Source of the DNA: Pyrodictiaceae archaeon | GTDB taxonomy: Archaea > Thermoproteota > Thermoprotei_A > Sulfolobales > Pyrodictiaceae | Direction of reading: 5' to 3' | NCBI GenBank assembly: GCA_027046105.1 | Contig: JALTZQ010000057.1 | Location: 1 to 20,536 of the forward strand | Length of the DNA stretch: 20,536 nucleotides | Part shown: piece after piece, positions 7,474-14,977 of the stretch | Position numbering within the stretch: position 1 is the first letter of the stretch | Layout of the letters: every line of letters starts with the position of its first letter | The notes under the pieces: generated by a model | The model's input: only the letters and a program-made list of their open reading frames with translations | The model's database searches: none | What the model was told of the DNA's origin: nothing | Program-made: the position numbers and the translations under genes

Positions 7474-8214
7474 CTACTCAACCCTCGGTGCAATTAAAAA
7501 GGAGAATCTCGCTCCCTGTGGAAGTTCATGTTCAACAAGAGCGGGCATATCATTTGAAAATTTTATGACTATGGTGTTAGCTACTCTTGCAGCACCCGAG
7601 AGTTCACTAAAGTAATCAAGACTATAGCTAGCTGTTTGCTCATCTTCAACACTAATGTCAATAATGCTTCCACCCTCACTTGAGAGTATAACTTGTGCTT
7701 CACCAAGTTCGCTTGATGATGACACTATTAGCTCTCCTTCTCTTGCAGTAAATCTTATTATGTCACCCATCATTTCAACATCCTTTATGCTATCGCGATA
7801 GATGTCCGCCATTAGCTTAATCTCTGCTTTAAATTCTAGACTTGGCTCTGGTATATCCTCTGCAGTTATATCAAGTAGTGGTAATGTAAACATTCTTTGG
7901 CCTCTTCCACTTAGTGTAATTGTAAACTTGTTTCCTTCACTACTTAGCTCAAGCTTATCCTCCTTACGTGCTCTACGTAGTATCTTAGCTATGTCCTCAA
8001 GGTTTACACCAAGATCGATCTTCTCGTTAACGTCAAAGGTCTCAAAAGCTTCTGTAGGAAACTGGAGATCAAGAAGAATTACATGGGAAGGATCCATTGC
8101 GCGGAATCTCAGCCCCTGCTCCGGGTCCACTACGAAGACTCCTTCATCGATGATCTTTGATATTGCTGATACTACATATCTCCAGACTCTTGCATCAAAG
8201 AACACTGCCCTCAT
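7474..8214 (-). CDS. pcn: DNA polymerase sliding clamp PCNA
   Basis: The 246-residue product has the size of one PCNA monomer, which forms a ring that tethers polymerase, ligase, Fen1 and other PIP-box partners to DNA. Seen: the N-terminal RAVFFDARVWRYVVSAISKI helix-strand unit, GLRFRAMDPSHVILLDL (35-51), the interdomain connecting loop LPLLDITAEDIPEP (about 111-124) and the C-terminal ARFSFLIAPRVE, which contributes to the PIP pocket. Crenarchaea often have several PCNA paralogs that form heterotrimers; whether this one is homotrimeric cannot be told from the window. A 90-base gap upstream holds an inverted repeat and AT-rich promoter-like sequence, so pcn probably begins a transcript. Confidence 0.96.
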   Translation of the reverse strand: MRAVFFDARVWRYVVSAISKIIDEGVFVVDPEQGLRFRAMDPSHVILLDLQFPTEAFETFDVNEKIDLGVNLEDIAKILRRARKEDKLELSSEGNKFTITLSGRGQRMFTLPLLDITAEDIPEPSLEFKAEIKLMADIYRDSIKDVEMMGDIIRFTAREGELIVSSSSELGEAQVILSSEGGSIIDISVEDEQTASYSLDYFSELSGAARVANTIVIKFSNDMPALVEHELPQGARFSFLIAPRVE

Positions 8215-8284
8215 GGTTTTCCCCTGGGCTTGTTCTCTACCCGCTACGGAGATTTTCTACGGTGATATAGGCCCCTAAAATTGT
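8215..8284 (-). promoter_or_regulatory. pcn upstream region with TATA-like elements
   Basis: On the minus strand this gap reads CAATTTTAGGGGCCTATATC, which offers two TATA-like boxes: TTTTAG centred near 8277 and TATATC centred near 8267. Either would start transcription 25-40 bases before the pcn ATG. The choice cannot be made by eye. Confidence 0.35.
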
Positions 8285-8304
8285 TCTAGAGATATTCCTC
8301 TAGA
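8285..8304. repeat. Perfect 7-base inverted repeat with 6-base spacer, between a 65-residue orphan and pcn
   Basis: TCTAGAG and CTCTAGA flank the spacer ATATTC. The repeat begins at the base after the orphan gene's stop codon and lies just upstream of the pcn TATA-like boxes. On the minus strand it is followed by AACAATTTT. It could be a hairpin that ends the TFS-orphan transcript, or an operator for pcn. A 7-base chance repeat is also possible. Confidence 0.45.
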
Positions 8305-8502
8305 CTAACTCATTTTCTTCTTGGCTTCAAGTGTTGCATTTACGCCGGCTTGCGCAAGATGCATTATACGCTCAATATATGGTTTTGATGAAATGTGTTG
8401 TGGAGTCCTGTGGTAAGCCTCTATAGAGTCTTCAAGAATTTTTGAAAATATTCTTCTAAGGAGCTCTAAGTAGGTGATGACTTCACTACATTTATTAGTC
8501 AT
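8305..8502 (-). CDS. Small orphan helical protein between TFS and PCNA
   Basis: The 65-residue protein is not recognised. It is predicted to be nearly all helix, with two segments (about 5-30 and 45-62) and a basic end EAKKKMS. The start is taken at the ATG at 8502, which follows GGAGGGAG at 8504-8511 and overlaps the TFS stop by eight bases (ATGACTAA). An ATG five codons earlier lacks a ribosome site. The overlap suggests translational coupling to TFS. No zinc, membrane or signal motif is visible. Confidence 0.65.
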   Translation of the reverse strand: MTNKCSEVITYLELLRRIFSKILEDSIEAYHRTPQHISSKPYIERIMHLAQAGVNATLEAKKKMS

Positions 8503-8839
8503 ACTCCCTCCATACATGGCCGCAGTTAACGCACTTAAAGAACCTTGTTGGTGGCTCGTCAGCTCTCCTTGTTTGTACTAGCCAATAATAGGCCTCCCCA
8601 TGCCCGCATCTTGGGCATGTAGCTCGGGTTCGGGGAAGAACCTCTGTCGGCTGATTACTTATAACCACAATTCTCTCCTTTTCGCTATGCTCAATGGTGT
8701 GCCTTAATACTGATAAATTGCTTGAGGAAACACTATGCTGCTCGCGATAGCCGCATTGAGGGCATGCCCAATACAATTCTCCATTATTATTGTCTCGTTT
8801 TGCAACCATTAAAGCACCACATTTTGGACAGAATCTCAA
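8495..8839 (-). CDS. tfs: Transcription factor S (TFIIS-like cleavage factor)
   Basis: The 114-residue protein stimulates RNA cleavage by backtracked archaeal RNA polymerase. Seen: the N-terminal zinc ribbon C4, C7, C26 and C29, a linker, and the C-terminal ribbon C75, C78, C103 and C106. The acidic pair D94-E95 in RRADEPPTRFFKC sits at the tip of the catalytic hairpin that enters the polymerase funnel, so it should be an active factor rather than an inhibitory paralog. Start is TTG at 8839, supported by a full GAGGTGA seven bases upstream. It is followed by an overlapping small orphan and then pcn. Confidence 0.96.
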   Translation of the reverse strand: MRFCPKCGALMVAKRDNNNGELYWACPQCGYREQHSVSSSNLSVLRHTIEHSEKERIVVISNQPTEVLPRTRATCPRCGHGEAYYWLVQTRRADEPPTRFFKCVNCGHVWREYD

Positions 8840-8846
8840 TACGTGT

Positions 8847-8854
8847 TCACCTCT
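8847..8854 (-). promoter_or_regulatory. Strong Shine-Dalgarno deciding the TTG start of tfs
   Basis: The minus strand reads AGAGGTGA here, seven bases before the TTG at 8839. It fits the expected archaeal 16S rRNA tail and makes the non-ATG start convincing. The rest of the 79-base gap (8840-8918) shows an A-rich TAGTAAAAAATA near 8865-8875 that may belong to a promoter. Confidence 0.7.
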
Positions 8855-8918
8855 TCCATATTTTTTACTATTCCCTTTTTGTACCTAGGGATAGGCTTGA
8901 TGAGTTGGGGTAGGGTTC

Positions 8919-9269
8919 TTAGCCTTTTCCCTGCAATAACTTTATACTTTCCTTGATCATGTTATATTCTCTGCAAATAGAATCAAGTATCTGATTGATA
9001 GTATCAAGGTCTTTTAGTTCTTGAATTATTTTACAGTTTGGAATCTGGGTGTGCAGCACATTACATGATGGAAGTATTTTATTATCGCAATACATTAGGG
9101 TCACTTGGTCTAAAATACGAACAAACTTCTTATTAACCGTTAACTCTGCTACATCATTTGCAAAGAATAAGTGTTCTATTCTCTCTACTCCCCTAAATAT
9201 GGCAGCAATTACATGCTCTTTACATGGATGCAGAACTAAGACTCTTTGCTCACGTTTAACTTGATTCAA
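8919..9269 (-). CDS. Orphan protein following Rpo11
   Basis: The 116-residue protein is not recognised. It starts at TTG (9269) inside the last codons of the Rpo11 gene (14-base overlap). Residues 8-65 read as alternating strands and short helices (RVLVLHPC..HVIAAIFRG, VRILDQVTLMYCD). Residues 82-112 form a likely helix. Five cysteines (C16, C61, C69, C79 and C98) are unevenly spaced and do not form an obvious metal site. The overlap with rpo11 suggests coupled expression. Function unknown; it may be lineage-restricted. Confidence 0.6.
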   Translation of the reverse strand: MNQVKREQRVLVLHPCKEHVIAAIFRGVERIEHLFFANDVAELTVNKKFVRILDQVTLMYCDNKILPSCNVLHTQIPNCKIIQELKDLDTINQILDSICREYNMIKESIKLLQGKG

Positions 9270-9543
9270 GGGCTTTAACCACTGCTTTTCTTAACTCTCC
9301 TAAGTCGCTTCTTATCTTCTTTAATACTTCTTCAAGTACATCTATAGGCTTCTTTGATCCATCAGTAGTTATTACTATTACAGGATTTGATACTAGTGGA
9401 TGAGATATCGTGTATGAGGCGTAGGTTACACCCGGCGTCTTTATTGCATATTTTGCTATTAAGTTAGCCATTGTATGATCTTCACCAATGAGTTCTATCT
9501 CTATTGTCTTATCGCTTAATCTCAATAGCTTTACTTCAGTCAA
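9256..9543 (-). CDS. rpo11: DNA-directed RNA polymerase subunit Rpo11 (RpoL)
   Basis: The 95-residue subunit pairs with Rpo3 to form the assembly platform of archaeal RNA polymerase, as bacterial alpha N-terminal domains do. Seen: EIELIGEDHTMANLIAKYA (15-33), the signature of Rpb11/RpoL, followed by the PGVTYASYTISHPLVSNP segment. The start is TTG at 9543, overlapping the end of the DUF2067 gene by eight bases. The family's length and gene position near Csl4 agree. Confidence 0.95.
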   Translation of the reverse strand: MTEVKLLRLSDKTIEIELIGEDHTMANLIAKYAIKTPGVTYASYTISHPLVSNPVIVITTDGSKKPIDVLEEVLKKIRSDLGELRKAVVKALESS

Positions 9544-10177
9544 GTTTATCGAGCCCCGTTTGTGGTTTAAGCATTACAGCCAGTTTTCTCACAGCTCTTC
9601 TCCACTCCTCTCTTAATACTATACGTTTATCCTCCTCAGTAAAAATCCTCATTCTTAACCCGTACTCTATTACTCTATCAATATCTTCATCTAGTCCTGC
9701 AGCTACAGCAGCTATAAGCCGTTTTATGGCTGTACCTTTGGTACGATACGCTAGACTATCAATTATCTCTGCAATACGTTTTGCTGTCTCGATAACTACG
9801 TTCAAGGGCGCATTGGTGGCAACAGTGTTTGTTTCATTATCGTAGCTTGCACTGTATCCCTTCAATTTGAGGGCATATACTAAAGCTTCGGGCGGAAATG
9901 TCCTACCAACTTCCTTCACAATAACATCTATTGATGCTTTACCAGCCGTAGCCAAATTGTGTAACTCCCATAATTCTGCTATGGTTCCACGTACACGGAA
10001 CCAGCTTTCCCTAATTTGCGCTTCAGTACCCCATATCCTTATGTACAACTTCCGTTTCTCAACACGAATCTCAGCCTGTACGGCTCGTAGAACTTCACTT
10101 ATCCTTTCATATGCTTTCTCTACGGGGATAGATGGCGGTAAAGATACTGTGTAAAGTCTACTTTTTAGTCTAGGCAG
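9536..10177 (-). CDS. DUF2067-type conserved archaeal protein with probable CTG start
   Basis: The 213-residue product matches my recollection of the conserved DUF2067 family encoded between Csl4 and Rpo11 in Crenarchaeota; its function is unknown. From the only standard start codon in the frame (TTG at 10048) the protein would be 170 residues and begin abruptly in a beta strand. The frame stays open upstream and encodes a well-formed strand-helix unit (LYTVSLPPSIPVEKAYERI). The first plausible initiator there is CTG at 10177, directly behind GGGGGGAGG. The protein contains mixed alpha/beta segments and a helical C-terminal half (about 125-205) with many Arg and Glu. Its last bases overlap rpo11 by eight, and csl4 ends 50 bases upstream. 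RNA-related function is a guess from context only. Confidence 0.75.
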   Translation of the reverse strand: MPRLKSRLYTVSLPPSIPVEKAYERISEVLRAVQAEIRVEKRKLYIRIWGTEAQIRESWFRVRGTIAELWELHNLATAGKASIDVIVKEVGRTFPPEALVYALKLKGYSASYDNETNTVATNAPLNVVIETAKRIAEIIDSLAYRTKGTAIKRLIAAVAAGLDEDIDRVIEYGLRMRIFTEEDKRIVLREEWRRAVRKLAVMLKPQTGLDKLD

Positions 10178-10180
10178 TGT

Positions 10181-10189
10181 CCTCCCCCC
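10181..10189 (-). promoter_or_regulatory. Strong G-rich Shine-Dalgarno before the CTG start of the DUF2067 gene
   Basis: The minus strand reads GGGGGGAGG, three bases before CTG at 10177. There is no ATG, GTG or TTG in frame for the next 42 codons, so the site supports initiation at CTG. The three-base spacing from GGAGG is shorter than usual. Confidence 0.55.
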
Positions 10190-10227
10190 GGTTATGTTAT
10201 CCTTATCTTTAATGTTTTTACGAGATG

Positions 10228-10833
10228 CTAATGCATTTTCTTTTGCTGGGTGAACAAGTAGTAAGTTGAGAGCTTTCTCTGCTCTTTATTTCCGCATCGG
10301 CTACATACAAGGAGATCTTGGCCAGGTATCTTGAGTAAAGGAGCACCACAAACTGAGCAAAAAGCTGCTACCACGCCAAGATGGGGTTGTTTCATGGAAA
10401 TTACGTAGGGGCTACTGCTATTTAGTACAGCTACTCGTACAAAGTCACTAATGCGTATTGCGTCATGAATAGAGTTTAGAGGTCTATCCCAGGTTTGCGA
10501 TATATGTAGCAAGCCGTTAAAGCTACCATTGAAAGGTGCCATTTTTTCATCCATTATTATCCTTATGACGGCTAGATCGCTTCGTGGCATAAATAGGGCA
10601 TAGCCATGTACTATTGAGCCTTTCCTAGGCAGTCTTGGTTTTCCAGCAAAGGATTGTACAGTTATTCGTCTGTTTACCATGTCTACCACTACTTTGCCTA
10701 TTCTAGCTGCTCTAAGAAACCCATTATCAATATAGGTGCCGTCACCAGGGAGAAACTCCTCTATTACGGCTAAGAAGTCGCCTGGATAAACAATCCTTTC
10801 TTCAAGTTCTTTTAGTCTACCTGGTTTCTTCAT
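10228..10833 (-). CDS. csl4: Archaeal exosome RNA-binding subunit Csl4
   Basis: Csl4 caps the Rrp41/Rrp42 hexamer of the archaeal RNA exosome and recruits RNA and DnaG. The open frame extends upstream to 10932, but the family N-terminus begins at the ATG at 10833 (201 residues; MKKPGRLKELEERIVYPGDF). Seen: the N-terminal domain (1-65), a central S1 domain (about 70-150; RKGSIVHGYALFM, GLLHISQ) and a zinc ribbon with C159, C162, C177 and C180. A short GGGCGGT precedes the ATG. The start overlaps the end of the METTL5-like gene by 17 bases. DUF2067 and Rpo11 follow, as in the archaeal exosome neighbourhood. Confidence 0.93.
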   Translation of the reverse strand: MKKPGRLKELEERIVYPGDFLAVIEEFLPGDGTYIDNGFLRAARIGKVVVDMVNRRITVQSFAGKPRLPRKGSIVHGYALFMPRSDLAVIRIIMDEKMAPFNGSFNGLLHISQTWDRPLNSIHDAIRISDFVRVAVLNSSSPYVISMKQPHLGVVAAFCSVCGAPLLKIPGQDLLVCSRCGNKEQRKLSTYYLFTQQKKMH

Positions 10834-11434
10834 TATACCGCCCACACGCGAGTATGAAGACTTGTATATAGTAAATCTTGCTTCTATGTGTGTCGTAGAT
10901 GGCTTGTATTGGAAAGTATATACGCTTAACAAGGAATGGTTTGTAGCCTCTTTCCAGGCACGTGCTCGAAAGAACTTTTACCGACTTAGAGTTATAGTGA
11001 TGCAGGCTAACGATGAAGTCGGGGTTATAATCAAGTGCCCGCATAAGGAAAATCTTATCGATGCCCCGTCTATGTATCCCAAAGGGTGGATTCTGTGCTA
11101 TGCAATCAACACGTCTTATTGGTGGATAGTTTACGTCAGCTTCAACGAAATCTAAATTACCGATAATGCTCCAGAGTCTTGAATGGTGTGCAGCCTCAAC
11201 AGCATCGGAATCAACTTCTAAACCAATAATGTAATGTTTAGTAACAAATGCTAGAGCATAGGATATCATCCCTGTACCCGAGCCCTGGTCGACAACTATA
11301 CTTCCGCTGCAATGTTTATCCATCAGTTGAGCAATCTCGATGGCCACCTCTGGTGGGGTACGGTACTGTTCGAGCCTCCTCTTTGGTTTCTCATAGTGTG
11401 GAACATACATTTCAAGGATAATCTTTAGCTTCAA
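10817..11434 (-). CDS. METTL5-like rRNA N6-adenine methyltransferase
   Basis: The class I SAM methyltransferase matches the METTL5 family, which installs m6A in small-subunit rRNA. Seen: the family N-terminus KPKRRLEQYRTPPEVA, motif I VVDQGSGTGM, the acidic GLEVDSDA, and the catalytic NPPFG of N6-adenine methyltransferases. The frame is open from a GTG at 11446. I chose TTG at 11434 because GGTG lies six bases upstream and the product MKLKIILE resembles family starts; ATG at 11410 is the other option. Known: eukaryotic METTL5 and probably its archaeal relatives need the activator Trm112, whose gene is not in this window. It is followed by csl4 with overlap. Confidence 0.88.
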   Translation of the reverse strand: MKLKIILEMYVPHYEKPKRRLEQYRTPPEVAIEIAQLMDKHCSGSIVVDQGSGTGMISYALAFVTKHYIIGLEVDSDAVEAAHHSRLWSIIGNLDFVEADVNYPPIRRVDCIAQNPPFGIHRRGIDKIFLMRALDYNPDFIVSLHHYNSKSVKVLSSTCLERGYKPFLVKRIYFPIQAIYDTHRSKIYYIQVFILACGRYNEETR

Positions 11435-11467
11435 AACGAACACCACTATATTCTGTTTCTAGTAGCA

Positions 11468-12553
11468 TCACCAAGGAAACAAGTATCTGTCGAGCTGTCC
11501 TGTTAGGAGCATACGTGCTTCACCAGGTGTGAGTACGGGACGCCAATAATCTCCAAGATCTTCTATTGCAAGTCTTGGGCAAGATGTTACTATAAATGCA
11601 TCGGGTTTTGATGGTGCAAGATTATCCAAATCCTCTTTCGTGACCCTATCAAGATACATGTATCTGTACTTTAGTTTTCGTTTCTTTAAGAGTTTTTCAA
11701 GATATAATGCAACCCATGGTCTATATTGTCCATATTTTACTCCAATAATTATACCAAACTCACTTGAATTCATGGCTTCGTGTATACGCCAATATCTCTT
11801 CTTCAGTGTTGTCCATATAAGCTTCCCGGCATTAGTTAAAGTGAGCGAGTACGGATCGATCGAATACACGTCTACATCCTTGTTCACGAGTGTAAGCCCA
11901 ACACCGAGTACGTGAAAAGAACCTCCAGCCACTACAATCACAGTGGCAGCGTTGACATCAGTAATTATTCTTGCTACATTTGTAGCATAACATCCTAGAA
12001 CAGGATTTGAGGTAACTATTGCTGTTATACCTTTCTTGGCTAGTTTTTCAGCGATTTGTCTTGTCAATTCTCGATGTTGATAAGTGTATGTGAAGATAAT
12101 AGGTTCTTTCAAATTCTTATTTGCGATTGTGTCAACAATTCTCTCTATTTCTTGATGCGATAGTATATACTCGCCCGGTACATATATGGCTGTAGTACTT
12201 TTACCAACATCTATGGTTGGGTAAGGATAAAAGTCGTGACCCAAATGTAGTATGACATCAGCTTGTGCTATCTCGGCAAACTTATAACCAACATCGCATG
12301 AACCATAAGAGGGCTCTATACGGTATAAGTACTCTACACGATCACTAAGGGCTCCTAAGCAATTGTTTAACCCACTAACTATGTCTTGCATGTATTGTAG
12401 GAACCCTTGTGGAGCCTCTACGAGTACCTTAACTTTTTCACTATCTCTTAACAAATTATGTAGGATCTTTATTGCATTGCTAGCGTTAAACGCATAACGT
12501 GCCACACGAATAATGCAGGGGAGCGAGGTTTCCGGCATTTTAACTAATACCAT
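11468..12553 (-). CDS. dph2: 2-(3-amino-3-carboxypropyl)histidine synthase Dph2
   Basis: Dph2 performs the first step of diphthamide synthesis on elongation factor 2. It is a non-canonical radical SAM enzyme that transfers a 3-amino-3-carboxypropyl group to the target histidine. The 361-residue protein has the three cysteines that bind the 4Fe-4S cluster in the three repeated domains: C86 (SYGSCDVGY), C188 (NPVLGCYATN) and C325 (IVTSCPRL). A typical archaeal homodimer is expected. The ATG at 12553 opens a gene that ends 21 bases before the METTL5-like frame. Direct repeats lie just upstream. Confidence 0.95.
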   Translation of the reverse strand: MVLVKMPETSLPCIIRVARYAFNASNAIKILHNLLRDSEKVKVLVEAPQGFLQYMQDIVSGLNNCLGALSDRVEYLYRIEPSYGSCDVGYKFAEIAQADVILHLGHDFYPYPTIDVGKSTTAIYVPGEYILSHQEIERIVDTIANKNLKEPIIFTYTYQHRELTRQIAEKLAKKGITAIVTSNPVLGCYATNVARIITDVNAATVIVVAGGSFHVLGVGLTLVNKDVDVYSIDPYSLTLTNAGKLIWTTLKKRYWRIHEAMNSSEFGIIIGVKYGQYRPWVALYLEKLLKKRKLKYRYMYLDRVTKEDLDNLAPSKPDAFIVTSCPRLAIEDLGDYWRPVLTPGEARMLLTGQLDRYLFPW

Positions 12554-12558
12554 TAGAT

Positions 12559-12576
12559 ATCATGCAGGATCATGCA
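12559..12576. repeat. Tandem ATCATGCA repeats one helical turn apart before dph2
   Basis: Two copies of ATCATGCA (12559-12566 and 12569-12576) are spaced by two bases, a 10-base period, six bases upstream of the dph2 ATG. They could be an operator or a leader element. Chance is possible at this length. Confidence 0.4.
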
Positions 12577-12603
12577 TTAAGGAGAGTTGGAAAGCGTACA
12601 TGT

Positions 12604-13146
<543 letters not shown>

Positions 13147-13211
13147 TGTATTACCCCAAGTATGTGCCTTAGATGGGTTAGAGAGACTAGTACTTGTAGT
13201 TTACGTCTACT

Positions 13212-14252
13212 CTAAGGGGATAAGACTAATATTTTTGGCCATAACCCGCCATGTGCAACTATTCTTTCGTGAACTATTCTTAATCCTTCTTCCTCTGCGT
13301 AGCTCTTAACATGGTGGTGTTCAGTCGTTATGAATACAGCGGTCTTCTGTAATACGTGTGCTAGCTCTGAAATAAATAATCTATACAGTTTACGTACTCG
13401 GCGAGGATCACCTAAACGAATACCATATGGTGGATTAGAGACAACTACGTCAACGCTCTTAATATATTTGCTTAACTCTCTCGCGTCACCATGGATAAAA
13501 TTGATTCTTTGTGCAACCATTGCTGATAGTGCATTTAGATGCGCTCCAATTACATGACTTTTATTGTAGTCCATGCAATATAGTGGAGAATCTTCATAAA
13601 TATACGCGGCTTCAATAGGTATAGTTCCTCCTCCACACATAGGATCCAGAATACTTTCCCCATCACGCGCTTTGCTCAACATGAGCATTGCGTATGCTAT
13701 AGTTGGTTTGAGTGCAGCGGGATGTTCATAGACCCGATAGCCTCTTCTATGCCAAGAGAGATCTCCGCCAAGTTCTATACCAATGTAAAGTGTATTGTCT
13801 ATGACATCAACAGATACTATCACATCTGGATAGTCGAGATCGACATATGGCTTAAGACCATACCTCTCCCTTACAACGCTTATTATGGCGTCACCAGCCT
13901 CTCTTGCAATATCAAGTGAGGTATACTCATGATTGCCGGCACGTTCAACTCTTACAGCAAAGCTTGTATGTGGAGTTATATACTCGTATATGGATAGTGA
14001 AGAAATTATATCATGTAATTGTTTGAGGCACTCCATTTGTGCACATATCCTGGTTTGTGTGAGCAGTATCCGGGCACGATGAATGCTACGCAAACTCTCT
14101 ATTAGGTATAATTTATCTTCTTCAATCTCCACAATGACTCTTCCTTTCCGTTCAGCAATATGAATCGGTTTACCTGAAAGTTTTGCTGATACCTCGTCTA
14201 CAACAATATCTTCAATACCTGGGTTAGTCGTGAACAAGAGTTTTAGCGGCAA
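13212..14252 (-). CDS. THUMP-domain tRNA guanine-N2 methyltransferase (Trm14/TrmN-like)
   Basis: The 346-residue protein has an N-terminal ferredoxin-like/THUMP region (about 1-165) that binds tRNA, then a Rossmann methyltransferase domain. Seen: LSWHRRGYRVYEHPAALKPT (165-184), motif I DPMCGGGT (203-210) and catalytic NPPYGIRLGD (273-282). This architecture belongs to the Trm14/TrmN group that forms m2G6 in tRNA. The rRNA enzyme RlmL and the tRNA enzyme Trm11 are related, and Trm14-type is favoured by the NPPYG.R and GYR motifs. The start is TTG at 14252 behind GGAGATG and overlaps trmJ by ten bases. Confidence 0.87.
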   Translation of the reverse strand: MPLKLLFTTNPGIEDIVVDEVSAKLSGKPIHIAERKGRVIVEIEEDKLYLIESLRSIHRARILLTQTRICAQMECLKQLHDIISSLSIYEYITPHTSFAVRVERAGNHEYTSLDIAREAGDAIISVVRERYGLKPYVDLDYPDVIVSVDVIDNTLYIGIELGGDLSWHRRGYRVYEHPAALKPTIAYAMLMLSKARDGESILDPMCGGGTIPIEAAYIYEDSPLYCMDYNKSHVIGAHLNALSAMVAQRINFIHGDARELSKYIKSVDVVVSNPPYGIRLGDPRRVRKLYRLFISELAHVLQKTAVFITTEHHHVKSYAEEEGLRIVHERIVAHGGLWPKILVLSP

Positions 14253-14977
14253 GAAGCATCTCCCTCTTTTAGTCTTGAAAGTATGCGTTTTGCAAAATAG
14301 TACAAGGCTGAGGCTTCACCTCTTGTTAGTCTCGCTTTTGCAATACAGTGGTGTATTGCAGCTATAACATGTGGAAACCTCTCCTTGTCGAGAACCTCTC
14401 TTGCTATATCATTGAAAAGCGCCTTTATCCGTTCTAACTGATCGGCTTTGGCCTCTTTATGGTAAGTGGTTACCTTACTACGTGCTAACCATAGCTCATA
14501 AAGTACTATAGCCATAGCATGTGTTAAGTTTAGCACAGGATACGAGGGATGTGCAGGAATAGCTACAAGGAGATCGCATTGAAGAATCTCCTCGCGGGTA
14601 AGTCCCACACTTTCACGTCCAAATACTATCGCGACACTACTATACTCCGTTGCAAGATTAGCAAATTCACGTGGAGTAATAGCGTTCCTTACAATATCGG
14701 TATCCGCACCTACTCGTGCCGACGTACACGCAGAAACATCTGTTCCCTTAAGGGCGTCAGCTAGAGAATCCACTACCACCGCTCTAATGAGAAGGTCTCG
14801 TGCTTTAGCTGAGAAACGTAGACTTTCATGATTAAAAGGATCAATCTTTGGTGTAACAAGATAAAGCTCGTTGACACCAAAGTTCATGGAAATGCGTGCT
14901 GCGAATCCCAGGTTTATCTCACCTTCGGTACCCACCAATACCACTCTAACTCTTGGAATTCTTGGAGCATCCCTCAT
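14243..14977 (-). CDS. trmJ: tRNA 2'-O-ribose methyltransferase TrmJ (SPOUT family)
   Basis: The 244-residue SPOUT methyltransferase matches TrmJ, which methylates the 2'-hydroxyl at position 32 of tRNA. Seen: the N-terminal RVRVVLVGTEGEINLGFAAR motif, the knot motifs IVFGRESVGLTREEI (about 118-132) and IPAHPSYPVLNLTHAMAI (about 139-156), and a helical C-terminal extension (170-240) typical of TrmJ dimers. The ATG lies 32 bases inside the end of the HemK2-like gene; the two are surely co-transcribed. Confidence 0.92.
   Translation of the reverse strand: MRDAPRIPRVRVVLVGTEGEINLGFAARISMNFGVNELYLVTPKIDPFNHESLRFSAKARDLLIRAVVVDSLADALKGTDVSACTSARVGADTDIVRNAITPREFANLATEYSSVAIVFGRESVGLTREEILQCDLLVAIPAHPSYPVLNLTHAMAIVLYELWLARSKVTTYHKEAKADQLERIKALFNDIAREVLDKERFPHVIAAIHHCIAKARLTRGEASALYYFAKRILSRLKEGDASCR

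Noticed and set aside
8895..8995. TTGATGA and CTGA as possible C/D box pair
   Set aside because: The spacing of about 95 bases is too long, the first box base is atypical, and box D lies inside a coding frame.
10834..10932. N-terminal extension of Csl4 by 33 residues
   Set aside because: The extra residues overlap the METTL5-like gene by more than 100 bases and do not match the family N-terminus; the ATG at 10833 does.
10862..11155. A 97-codon plus-strand frame antisense to the METTL5-like gene and csl4
   Set aside because: Both opposite genes are clear family members; the plus frame shows no motif or ribosome site.
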